The position numbers and the translations under genes were made by a program. A stretch of 8,417 nucleotides of DNA from an archaeon (GTDB taxonomy: Archaea; EX4484-52; B79-G9), in contig JAUVEX010000040.1 in NCBI GenBank assembly GCA_030594585.1, positions 1-8,417 of the forward strand, in the 5' to 3' direction. Numbering within the stretch: the stretch's first letter is position 1; every line of letters starts with the position of its first letter. This document shows, piece after piece, positions 1 through 5,917 of the stretch. The notes beneath the pieces are model-generated. The model saw only the letters and a program-made list of their open reading frames with translations. It ran no database searches and was not told the origin of the DNA.

Positions 1-68
1 TGTGCTTTTCCTCCGTGCTGGCCCGCATTTGCCAAAACAAGCTTTTTTATTTCATCTTCCAATGTCAT
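1..68 (-). CDS. gltX: Glutamyl-tRNA synthetase, archaeal type, N-terminal fragment (cut by window edge)
   Basis: Only the first 22 codons are in the window; the rest lies beyond the left edge. They read M-T-L-E-D-E-I-K-K-L-V-L-A-N-A and then G-Q-H-G-G-K-A. Archaeal and eukaryotic-type GluRS proteins begin with a similar short helical lead-in: a hydrophobic helix ending in L-x-N-A, then a G-K-A before the catalytic Rossmann fold. The enzyme charges tRNA with glutamate in the cytoplasm. The ATG is set by a TATA box centred about 27 nt upstream, which implies a leaderless mRNA. The call rests on a very short match to the remembered family start and no catalytic motif is visible, so it is tentative. 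Confidence 0.5.
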   Translation of the reverse strand, partial: MTLEDEIKKLVLANAGQHGGKA

Positions 69-90
69 GAGTATAATATAAGATAAAAAA

Positions 91-100
91 GTTTATATAG
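91..100 (-). promoter_or_regulatory. TATA box of the gltX-like gene
   Basis: Read on the minus strand the site is CTATATAAAC. Its centre is about 27 nt upstream of the ATG at 68. Archaeal transcription starts about 25 nt downstream of the TATA box, so the transcript should begin at or next to the start codon. Confidence 0.6.
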
Positions 101-133
101 AAAGGGTTTTTCAAGATGGCGATTTATACAAAT

Positions 134-145
134 GGCATTTGATGG
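134..145 (-). repeat. Inverted-repeat partner downstream of the 171-689 gene
   Basis: On the minus strand this reads CCATCAAATGCC. It lies 26 nt past the stop codon of the unknown gene. It can pair over all 12 positions, with a single G.U wobble, with GGCATTTGGTGG at 697-686, which covers the start codon of the same gene. The complementarity is seen directly; any function is inferred. Confidence 0.45.
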
Positions 146-170
146 CTGTTTCAATTGCCGTGCTCTTAAA

Positions 171-689
171 TCAGTTGACTGCGAAAAGATTCTCTTGCCG
201 GTAATTTAAGGGCACGAACTTTTGTGGAAGTGATATTACTCTGTATTCACATTCAACCTGTGTTGTGCTATGCTCAGTTTTGAGGGCATCAAATACTTTT
301 GAAGCGCCCTCTAAAATAGTAGCAATATCTCCATTATTCGAATTGGCAATAACATCTTTCCTTATTATTGCATAAACATCATTTAGTTTTGAGCCATCAT
401 TAGCTTTCACGCGCATAGATCCTAAATGGGGAACAAGCAATAGATTATCTCCCGTATCAACAACAACCAATCTTTCACCGGAGTTGGCAGAACCAGAACA
501 GCTCTCGAGGTAACGAACATCCAGAGAACTACGGTCATGTAAATTACCAAATGGTTGAAAAAAATTATATGTTAGTATATCAGTAATATCAGACCAACCA
601 CCACTTTCGCAAAGAATTCCCGTCTTTTCTTTTAATTTCTCTTTTCTTAACTCATGATCGCAATATTCTGAATTTATAAAAATCCCCAC
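171..689 (-). CDS. Hypothetical protein, about 172 aa, unknown family
   Basis: I do not recognise this protein. It is soluble-looking, with no signal peptide or membrane helix. A charged lysine/glutamate-rich stretch lies near residues 15-24. The middle is a beta-like hydrophobic run with a V-V-V-D-T-G-D sequence near residue 80, followed by a probable helix (residues about 125-140) in the C-terminal third. Four cysteines are scattered without a metal-site spacing. There is no in-frame ATG at the 5' end. TTG at 690-692 or GTG at 687-689 must be used. The GGAAGG at 696-701 lies 6 nt from GTG but only 3 nt from TTG, so GTG is preferred. A TATA box at 725-734 predicts a leader of roughly 10-15 nt. 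It reads in the same direction as the gltX-like gene and ends 102 nt before it, but that gene has its own promoter. The open frame, promoter and ribosome site support a real gene. Confidence 0.6.
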   Translation of the reverse strand: MGIFINSEYCDHELRKEKLKEKTGILCESGGWSDITDILTYNFFQPFGNLHDRSSLDVRYLESCSGSANSGERLVVVDTGDNLLLVPHLGSMRVKANDGSKLNDVYAIIRKDVIANSNNGDIATILEGASKVFDALKTEHSTTQVECEYRVISLPQKFVPLNYRQENLFAVN

Positions 690-697
690 CAAATGCC
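686..697 (-). repeat. Inverted-repeat partner covering the start codon of the 171-689 gene
   Basis: On the minus strand this reads GGCATTTGGTGG. It overlaps the last bases of the Shine-Dalgarno sequence and both candidate start codons (TTG and GTG). It is complementary to the site at 134-145 beyond the stop codon, so both ends of the mRNA could pair and cover the translation start. Confidence 0.45.
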
Positions 698-701
698 TTC
701 C
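696..701 (-). promoter_or_regulatory. Shine-Dalgarno sequence GGAAGG of the 171-689 gene
   Basis: GGAAGG on the minus strand is a purine-rich site similar to a Shine-Dalgarno sequence. Its distance of 6 nt to GTG (687-689) versus 3 nt to TTG (690-692) is the main reason for choosing GTG as start. Confidence 0.45.
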
Positions 702-724
702 TGTAATTAACTAGTGGTACAAAA

Positions 725-734
725 ACATATAAAT
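725..734 (-). promoter_or_regulatory. TATA box of the 171-689 hypothetical gene
   Basis: On the minus strand it reads ATTTATATGT, close to the archaeal consensus. Its centre is about 40 nt before the chosen start, leaving room for a short leader that includes the GGAAGG site. The rest of the 236-bp gap between this gene and the tRNA is A/T-rich and shows no further gene. Confidence 0.5.
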
Positions 735-885
735 CTTTGGCTATTTTAGCATCTTAAAAAATCATAAAATTTAGATTCAATTAGTGGATTTCAAGCTTTT
801 TTATTGCTGTAGGCCTATACATTATACGCAATAAAAAACAAAAAAAGACTCAAAGAAGACAACACATCAAAAATTCCACAAAACC

Positions 886-893
886 TTATAAAA
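886..893 (+). promoter_or_regulatory. TATA box of tRNA-His
   Basis: TTATAAAA lies about 40 nt before the mature 5' end of the tRNA. Transcription starting about 25 nt downstream would give a precursor with a short 5' leader, to be removed by RNase P. Confidence 0.45.
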
Positions 894-928
894 CTAATAC
901 TGCCTAAACAATTAGTGTTATCAAACAT

Positions 929-1002
929 GACGAGGGTAAGATAGTTGGTTAGTCCTGGAGATTGTGGATCTCCATACCCGGGTTCAAATCCCGGCCCTCG
1001 TC
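929..1002 (+). tRNA. tRNA-His (anticodon GTG)
   Basis: A full cloverleaf can be drawn. The anticodon stem GGAGA/TCTCC (957-961 with 969-973) encloses the loop TTGTGGA, with anticodon GTG at 964-966. The T arm is CCGGG-TTCAAAT-CCCGG. The acceptor stem is ACGAGGG/CCCTCGT. The base before it, G at 929, lies opposite C at 1002: this is the extra G-1:C73 pair that marks histidine tRNAs for HisRS, and here it is written in the gene. The register is confirmed by T at position 8 (937). The D stem has three pairs plus an A.C mismatch at its first position (10-25). CCA is not encoded, since the next bases are CTT, so it must be added by the CCA-adding enzyme. No intron is present. Confidence 0.95.
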
Positions 1003-1006
1003 CTTC

Positions 1007-1013
1007 TTTTTTT
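1007..1013 (+). terminator. T-run terminator of tRNA-His
   Basis: Seven T residues begin 5 nt after the tRNA 3' end. A T-run with no hairpin is a usual archaeal termination signal. The remaining bases up to 1145 show no gene. Confidence 0.6.
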
Positions 1014-1145
1014 AATACTGCGTTTAAGAGTTTGTGCAGATATTGTGATTTTACGCGACTTATAACTATCGAATTAAATATAATTGCTATACGCGTTTTT
1101 ATATGGCCGTGCTCGCTAATCTATACACGAATCATTAGACATACA

Positions 1146-1517
1146 TTACAACAATAAAAACATATACAATATTGCAATTCCAATAACCACCGAAACAGCA
1201 GCAAGCACTTTTACACTGTTATCGTCAATAATCTTGTCAGATATTGATTCAACTTCTTTTGGAAATTCAAGCATAAGCCCGCTAAAAAGAAGCCCGAATG
1301 CGAAAATGAGTGAAAGAACATTCACAAGAGGCACCCCTTCAACTGCATAATACATCACAATTACACCGAGCAAAGGAAGCAAATATTTTAAAATTTTATT
1401 GTTTATGTAGTCTTTTTTTGCCCAAACCAAGAAATTTTTTGGCGCCGCAAATATTATAATTCCTTTTACAGTAATAAGAAGTGCAAATGTTATCGCGATT
1501 ATCTCAAGTTCGGTCAT
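1146..1517 (-). CDS. Small integral membrane protein, four predicted helices, function unknown
   Basis: The product is 123 aa and very hydrophobic. Four membrane helices can be placed by eye at residues about 5-25, 42-59, 63-83 and 103-123. The loop between helices 1 and 2 (K27, K34, K35, K41) and the loop between 3 and 4 (K87, K95) carry the lysines. By the positive-inside rule both chain ends should face outwards. The stretch after helix 1, with F-A-A-P then N-F-L-V-W, is faintly like small bacterial DUF2065-type proteins, but I cannot claim that family. The ATG start is supported by TATATATA about 27 nt upstream, which suggests a leaderless mRNA. It follows uvrA by 52 nt on the same strand but has its own promoter, so a shared function is not implied. 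Confidence 0.7.
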   Translation of the reverse strand: MTELEIIAITFALLITVKGIIIFAAPKNFLVWAKKDYINNKILKYLLPLLGVIVMYYAVEGVPLVNVLSLIFAFGLLFSGLMLEFPKEVESISDKIIDDNSVKVLAAVSVVIGIAILYMFLLL

Positions 1518-1540
1518 AAGTATATTTTATGAGTATCCGG

Positions 1541-1548
1541 TATATATA
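1541..1548 (-). promoter_or_regulatory. TATA box of the small membrane protein gene
   Basis: TATATATA is centred about 27 nt upstream of the ATG at 1517, the same distance as at the gltX-like gene and the reductase gene. It lies in the 52-bp gap after uvrA, so this gene can be transcribed independently. Confidence 0.6.
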
Positions 1549-1569
1549 ATTATGCATAACTTTTGGCAT

Positions 1570-4404
1570 CTAAATGACTTTATTTAAAAACTGGCCAGTA
1601 TAAGATTTTATGTTTTTTGCAATTTTTTCCGGCGTGCCTTCTGCAATTATCTGCCCACCTGCATCGCCGCCTTCAGGCCCTAAGTCTATTATCCAGTCCG
1701 CTGTTTTTATGACATCCAAATTATGTTCGATGACCACAACAGCATTTCCATGCTCAACAAGCCGATTCAATACTGACAAAAGTTTTTTTACATCATCAAA
1801 ATGAAGGCCTGTGGTTGGCTCATCAAGAAGATAGACTGTTTTTCCAGTACCTCGTTTTGCAAGTTCAGAAGTAAGTTTTATTCTCTGCGCCTCGCCTCCT
1901 GAAAGCGTTGTTGATGATTGGCCAAGCTTAATATATCCAAGGCCTACAGCATTCAGGGTTTCAAGTTTTTTATTTATGCGCGGAATATGCTTGAAGAAAT
2001 CAAGAGATTCCTCTACAGTCATGTTAAGAACATCGGCAATTGTTTTGTCTTTGTATTTTATTTCAAGGGTTTCTGAAGAATATCTTTTGCCTTTGCATAC
2101 CTCACAAGGCACATAAATATCCGGCAGGAAATGCATCTCAATTTTTATGACCCCATCACCGTCACATGAGTCGCATCTTCCGTCAGGAACATTGAAACTG
2201 AACCTACCAGGACCATACCCACGCGCCTTTGCATCTTTTGTTGCGGCGAATAAATCCCTTATATCCCCAAAGACTTTCGTATATGTTGCCGGGTTTGACC
2301 TTGGTGTCCGGCCAATTGGTGATTGGTCAATATTTATCACTTTGTCAATCTTGTTCAGGTATTTTATTTTGTCATGAACACCAACAGGTATGCGGGAACC
2401 ATATAAATTCTGCATCAATGCCTTGTAAAGAGTTTCATTCACAAGTGTTGATTTGCCTGACCCTGAAACACCGGTAACGCATGTAAGCACTCCTAAAGGG
2501 ATTCGAACTGTAAGATTTTTAAGATTGTTTTGCCGTGCATTGATTATTTCAAGAAAGTCAGTCCATACACGCCGTTCTTTAGGGACATCAATTTTCTTTT
2601 TTCCTGAAAGATATTGTCCTGTAAGCGATTTTTTGCAGGCTTTTATGTCTTTGAGTGTTCCTTCAGCAACTATCTTGCCGCCATGTATGCCGGCACCCGG
2701 CCCAAGATCAATTATGTGGTCGGAAGCATGCATTGTCTCTTCATCATGCTCGACAACAATCACAGTATTTCCCAAATCACGAAGATGCTTTAAAGTGCTT
2801 ATAAGCTTTTTATTGTCTTTTTGATGAAGCCCTATGGATGGCTCATCAAGAACATACATAACGCCTGTAAGATTTGCGCCTATTTGGGTTGCAAGGCGAA
2901 TCCGTTGTGCCTCGCCGCCTGAAAGCGTTCCGCTTGAGCGCGAAAGAGTGATATAGTCAAGGCCGACATTTGATAAGAAAGAAAGCCGGGACTTTATTTC
3001 CTTTAATATTAGCTTTGATATCAATTGCTCTTGTTCGGTAAGTTGGATATTGTCGAAAAATAGTTTCGCCTCATTTATTGAAAAGTTAGTTATATCTACA
3101 ATAGATAGCTTGTTTATGGTAACAGCTGTTACTTCTTTTTTTAGCCGTCCTCCATTGCATGTTAAGCACAGGTCTTCACGCATGTATTTTTGCATATCTT
3201 CTTTTCGTCTCTCTGATTGAGTTTCCAAATGGAGGCGCTTGAGATTATTTATCACACCCTCAAACGCTGTGTGTGTTTCCCAACGGCCATCATCATGTTT
3301 ATGATGGTATACGGTCTTTATTTTTTCACCTTTTGAGCCATAAAAAAGTATGTCCATCATTTTCTGGTCTAGATTCTCAACAGGCACATCAACAGGAATG
3401 TTATAATGCTCGCAAATAGATACTAATTTCTGCATATAAAAACTTTTAAAATGGCGAGACCATGGCGCTATTGCTCCTCCCCGTATTGAAAGTTTCTTGT
3501 TTGGAATTACAAGATTCGGGTCAAAATCCATTTTAATACCTAGTCCCTGACAGTTAGGGCATGCACCAAAAGGGCTGTTGAAAGAGAACATACGGGGAGT
3601 AAATTCAACAAGATTTATGTCGCATTTAGGGCATGCGAAATTTTTGCTCAAAATCATCTCCGTATTACTATATTCAATTATGACAAGACCTTTTGACTCT
3701 TTAAGCGCTGTTTCTATAGAGTCAGATATTCTTGATTTTGATTCAGATTTTATGGTTATCCTGTCAACGATTATTTCTATATTGTGCCTGATTTGCTTGT
3801 CAAGTTCAATCCCCTCATCAGTTCCCTGTATCTTTCCGTCGATTTTAACTTTTGTGTATCCTTTTTTTGCAAATTGGTTTAACAATTGTTCGTATGTGCC
3901 TTTCTTTTTTCGTATTACAGGAGATAAGATTTGTATTTTTGTGCCTTCGGGGAGCCGCATAACTTTTGAAACCATCTCATCTGTGCTCTGGGCGCGAATC
4001 TCATCCCCGCATTCAGGGCAATGGGGGCGGCCTATTCGGGCAAATAACAGTCTAAGGTAATCATTTATCTCTGTTATTGTGCCGACAGTTGAACGGGGGT
4101 TTTTTGAGGTTGTTTTCTGTTCTATAGATATTGCCGGCGAAAGCCCGTCAATTGCATCAACATCCGGCTTGTTCATAAGACCCAAAAACTGCCTCGCATA
4201 AGCTGACAATGATTCAACATATCTTCTCTGGCCTTCAGCATAAAGGGTGTCAAACGCAAGCGTTGATTTGCCGGAACCGGAAAGACCTGTAATCACAGTA
4301 AGCTTATTTCGTGGGATAGCAACCGAAATATTTTTTAGATTATGTTCTCTAGCACCTTTTATTGTGATATTTTCCTGAACCAAAGATGTTGTCTTTTTTG
4401 CCAT
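1570..4404 (-). CDS. uvrA: Excinuclease ABC subunit UvrA
   Basis: UvrA is the damage-sensing ATPase of nucleotide excision repair. It works as a dimer and loads UvrB on DNA. The 944-aa length is normal (E. coli has about 940). Counting from TTG at 4410, which adds two residues, both ATPase halves are complete. Half 1 has Walker A GLSGSGKST (42-50), signature LSGGE (496-500) and Walker B with LDEP (521-524). Half 2 has GVSGSGKST (647-655), LSGGE (836-840) and LLDEP (861-865). Cysteine pairs at 260/263 with 284/287, and 746/749 with 769/772, are the usual zinc modules. An extra pair set, 131/134 and 415/418, fits the third zinc site known in Bacillus-type UvrA; E. coli lacks its first half. I start at ATG 4404, not TTG 4410, because GGTGAT lies 5 nt before that ATG and overlaps the TTG. 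The gene probably carries a leader of about 220 nt full of hairpins. uvrB lies on the same strand beyond the oppositely oriented reductase gene. No frameshift is seen. Confidence 0.97.
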   Translation of the reverse strand: MAKKTTSLVQENITIKGAREHNLKNISVAIPRNKLTVITGLSGSGKSTLAFDTLYAEGQRRYVESLSAYARQFLGLMNKPDVDAIDGLSPAISIEQKTTSKNPRSTVGTITEINDYLRLLFARIGRPHCPECGDEIRAQSTDEMVSKVMRLPEGTKIQILSPVIRKKKGTYEQLLNQFAKKGYTKVKIDGKIQGTDEGIELDKQIRHNIEIIVDRITIKSESKSRISDSIETALKESKGLVIIEYSNTEMILSKNFACPKCDINLVEFTPRMFSFNSPFGACPNCQGLGIKMDFDPNLVIPNKKLSIRGGAIAPWSRHFKSFYMQKLVSICEHYNIPVDVPVENLDQKMMDILFYGSKGEKIKTVYHHKHDDGRWETHTAFEGVINNLKRLHLETQSERRKEDMQKYMREDLCLTCNGGRLKKEVTAVTINKLSIVDITNFSINEAKLFFDNIQLTEQEQLISKLILKEIKSRLSFLSNVGLDYITLSRSSGTLSGGEAQRIRLATQIGANLTGVMYVLDEPSIGLHQKDNKKLISTLKHLRDLGNTVIVVEHDEETMHASDHIIDLGPGAGIHGGKIVAEGTLKDIKACKKSLTGQYLSGKKKIDVPKERRVWTDFLEIINARQNNLKNLTVRIPLGVLTCVTGVSGSGKSTLVNETLYKALMQNLYGSRIPVGVHDKIKYLNKIDKVINIDQSPIGRTPRSNPATYTKVFGDIRDLFAATKDAKARGYGPGRFSFNVPDGRCDSCDGDGVIKIEMHFLPDIYVPCEVCKGKRYSSETLEIKYKDKTIADVLNMTVEESLDFFKHIPRINKKLETLNAVGLGYIKLGQSSTTLSGGEAQRIKLTSELAKRGTGKTVYLLDEPTTGLHFDDVKKLLSVLNRLVEHGNAVVVIEHNLDVIKTADWIIDLGPEGGDAGGQIIAEGTPEKIAKNIKSYTGQFLNKVI

Positions 4405-4409
4405 TTTCA

Positions 4410-4415
4410 ATCACC
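4410..4415 (-). promoter_or_regulatory. Shine-Dalgarno sequence of uvrA
   Basis: On the minus strand GGTGAT is followed by TGAAA and then ATG (4404). It is a strong match to the complement of the 16S rRNA 3' end. It overlaps the upstream TTG and so argues against that TTG as start. Most other genes here look leaderless, so its presence suggests that uvrA mRNA has a 5' untranslated leader. Confidence 0.65.
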
Positions 4416-4420
4416 GGAAA

Positions 4421-4439
4421 CTGCTGGCGTAACCAGCAG
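4421..4439 (-). promoter_or_regulatory. Hairpin next to the uvrA ribosome binding site
   Basis: CTGCTGG and CCAGCAG form a perfect 7-bp GC-rich stem around a 5-nt loop. In the uvrA message the stem ends 5 nt before GGTGAT. It would leave the ribosome site open when folded by itself, but is well placed to affect translation if it exchanges partners. The role is inferred. Confidence 0.5.
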
Positions 4440-4544
4440 ATGAGGGTGTTGGAATTTCGGAAATGCATAACGCATTTCCTGCATTTCAGAAATGTAGGAA
4501 ATTTGCTTCGCAAATTTCTGAAAAGCTTGAAACTTAACCAACCA

Positions 4545-4611
4545 AACCACCGATTTTCAACCGCAGGTTGAAAAGCCTCGAACTTTAGTGAGAGGACTAA
4601 AGTCGGTGGTT
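4545..4611 (-). ncRNA. Compact three-way junction in the uvrA leader region
   Basis: A closing stem of 9 perfect pairs (AACCACCGA 4545-4553 with TCGGTGGTT 4603-4611) encloses two further perfect hairpins. One is TTTTCAACC/GGTTGAAAA (4554-4562 with 4566-4574, 3-nt loop). The other is CTTTAGT/ACTAAAG (4583-4589 with 4596-4602, 6-nt loop). Each hairpin abuts the closing stem without an unpaired base, and an 8-nt linker joins them. All 25 pairs are Watson-Crick. The structure is seen in the sequence. That it is an RNA, and which strand is transcribed, is inferred from its place between the uvrA promoter and start. Confidence 0.5.
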
Positions 4612-4650
4612 GAACCAATGTTTCATGATAACTTATTAGTTTTGAAACCA

Positions 4651-4660
4651 GTTATTTAAA
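4651..4660 (-). promoter_or_regulatory. Probable TATA box of uvrA
   Basis: TTTAAATAAC on the minus strand is the best TATA-like site upstream of the hairpin region. Transcription would start near 4625-4635 and give a leader of about 220 nt. It is weaker than the other boxes in the window. Confidence 0.4.
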
Positions 4661-4709
4661 GTTGATTTGTGTTGCGTGCCGATAAAATTTTTGTTTGATC
4701 GGTCAAAAA

Positions 4710-4718
4710 CATATAAAA
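4710..4718 (+). promoter_or_regulatory. TATA box of the geranylgeranyl reductase gene
   Basis: CATATAAAA is centred about 28 nt before the ATG at 4742. This places the transcript start at or close to that ATG, so the upstream in-frame ATG at 4667 would not be in the message. Confidence 0.6.
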
Positions 4719-4741
4719 AAACAATCCGTAAAATAACAAGT

Positions 4742-5917
4742 ATGGTTAAACAATATGATTTATTGATTATTGGCGCAGGCCCCGGGGGATTATCTGCCGC
4801 AAATGAAGCTGCAAAAGAAGGTCTTAAAGTTCTTGTTTTAGAAGAGCACAAAGAAATCGGTGTTCCTGTACATTGCGGTGAATGCTTTTCTGAATTTTCA
4901 GCAAAAAAAGATCAACTAAGAATCCCTTCAGAGATTATTTCAAAAAAAGTAAAAGGCGTGCGTGTAACATTTCCAAACGGAAAAAGAGTCCTTGCTAATG
5001 AGCCGGGATTTGTGTTGAAAAAAGACAAATTTGAGCAATGGCTTGCTAAAACTGCAAAAAAAAGCGGTGCAAGGATCTGGATGGCAAGCAAAGCAACGGA
5101 TATTGAAAAAGTTGATGGCGGCTATGAAATAACCTCTCTTGGCCAAAAAATCTTTGCAAAAATCATAATAGATGCAAGCGGCGCAAATTCTTTTGCCGCA
5201 TCAAAACTTAAGATAAATAAAAGCGCAAAAACCGTTCTTGGCGTTCAGTATTTAGTTGAAGATATTAAATGGGATAATTATCTTGATTTTTATATACTTC
5301 CAAAATACGCACCTTATGGATATTTATGGGTGATCCCAAAAGAGAATAATTTTGCAAATATCGGTCTTGTATCAAAAGAAAAGGGCAAAAAAGCAATGGA
5401 TAATCTTGATAAGTTCCTGGATTATCTGACAATACCTAAAAAAAATGCAGTCAAGACATTTGGGGGCCTGATACCAACAAGCGGCCCTGTACCTAAAACT
5501 GCTGAAGAATCGCTCTTGTTTGTAGGCGATGCTGCGGGATTTACATCCCCGATGTTTGAGGGCGGAACACAGCTTGCAATCGTGTCTGGAAAATTCGCAA
5601 GCAAAGTTGCAAAAAAAGCAATTGAAAAAGAAGATGTTTCTGCTAAAATGCTTTTGAAATACAATAACCTTTGGAAAAAAGAATTCCCCGACTACACCAA
5701 ACTTGTAAAAGGCAAAAACGCATTCTATAAACTCAATAAAAAAGAACTTGATGAAGTTGCAGATCTTTTCCCTGAAAACATGACAAAAGTAGGCATTATC
5801 GGAATATTCAAGATTCTTTTAAAAATAGCATCTAAAAAAAAGCATCTTTTAAGAAAAGGTGTCATGCACGCTATGAAAACGCTTAAGTACTCTAGAGCAA
5901 AACACTATGGCTGGTAG
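4742..5917 (+). CDS. Geranylgeranyl reductase family FAD-dependent oxidoreductase
   Basis: This family reduces the double bonds of geranylgeranyl chains, in archaea those of the ether lipids, at the membrane. The 391-aa protein begins almost at once with the FAD-binding beta-alpha-beta motif G11-x-G13-x-x-G16 and an acidic end of strand 2 (E34, E35). The family motif around G-V-P-V-H-C-G-E (40-47) holds C45, the position of the active-site cysteine in characterised archaeal enzymes. Y-G-Y-L-W-V-I-P (192-199) matches the substrate-cavity motif, and G-D-A-A-G (262-266) with E-G-G (273-275) is the second FAD motif. The C-terminal 40 residues are lysine-rich with a hydrophobic stretch, suitable for membrane contact. 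Start 4742 is chosen over 4667 because of the TATA spacing and because GxGxxG normally lies near residue 10. One oddity is C48, where many relatives have glycine. It stands alone on plus between uvrA and uvrB and overlaps the uvrB end by 13 nt. The exact lipid substrate is not certain. Confidence 0.9.
   Translation: MVKQYDLLIIGAGPGGLSAANEAAKEGLKVLVLEEHKEIGVPVHCGECFSEFSAKKDQLRIPSEIISKKVKGVRVTFPNGKRVLANEPGFVLKKDKFEQWLAKTAKKSGARIWMASKATDIEKVDGGYEITSLGQKIFAKIIIDASGANSFAASKLKINKSAKTVLGVQYLVEDIKWDNYLDFYILPKYAPYGYLWVIPKENNFANIGLVSKEKGKKAMDNLDKFLDYLTIPKKNAVKTFGGLIPTSGPVPKTAEESLLFVGDAAGFTSPMFEGGTQLAIVSGKFASKVAKKAIEKEDVSAKMLLKYNNLWKKEFPDYTKLVKGKNAFYKLNKKELDEVADLFPENMTKVGIIGIFKILLKIASKKKHLLRKGVMHAMKTLKYSRAKHYGW

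Larger units (their letters stand above)
4416..4625 (-). promoter_or_regulatory. Candidate structured 5' leader RNA of uvrA, or intergenic palindromic element
   Basis: About 210 bp between uvrA and its likely promoter hold no credible gene but a row of inverted repeats. These are CTGCTGG/CCAGCAG (4421-4427 with 4433-4439), GGAAATGC/GCATTTCC (4459-4466 with 4472-4479), an imperfect repeat at 4478-4498, GAAATTTGC/GCAAATTTC (4498-4506 with 4510-4518), and a three-way junction at 4545-4611. The first hairpin ends only a few bases before the uvrA ribosome site. If transcription starts about 25 nt after the TTTAAATAAC box, all of this lies in the uvrA leader. Most stems are perfect on both strands, so strand cannot be proved. 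The 4478-4498 stem has a G.U in the plus-strand RNA but a C.A in the minus-strand RNA, which is evidence against a purely minus-strand RNA. No known riboswitch class is recognised. Confidence 0.5.

Noticed and set aside
945..1157. Plus-strand open frame of 70 codons
   Set aside because: It runs through the tRNA-His gene; its predicted peptide is a translation of tRNA sequence.
3578..4060. Plus-strand open frame of 160 codons
   Set aside because: It is wholly antisense to uvrA, which is conserved throughout, and it has no promoter; it is a by-product of uvrA codon use.
4405..4410. TTG at 4408-4410 as the uvrA start
   Set aside because: It overlaps the GGTGAT ribosome site and adds only two residues; the ATG at 4404 has ideal spacing.
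4576..4595. Pseudoknot between CCTC (4576-4579) and GAGG (4592-4595) within the three-way junction
   Set aside because: The bases are complementary, but only 3 nt would have to span the 7-bp stem, which is sterically strained; I do not claim it without probing data.
4349..4618. Open frames on both strands across the region upstream of uvrA (4349-4618 minus and 4386-4571 plus)
   Set aside because: They run through the hairpins, overlap the uvrA start, and have no promoter or ribosome site of their own.
4679..4702. Inverted repeat CCGAT/ATCGG just upstream of the reductase TATA box, as a possible operator
   Set aside because: It is only 5 bp with a 14-nt AT-rich spacer, which is common by chance.
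4667..4741. 25-residue N-terminal extension of the reductase
   Set aside because: The TATA box at 4710-4718 lies inside it, and family members begin close to the FAD-binding glycine motif.
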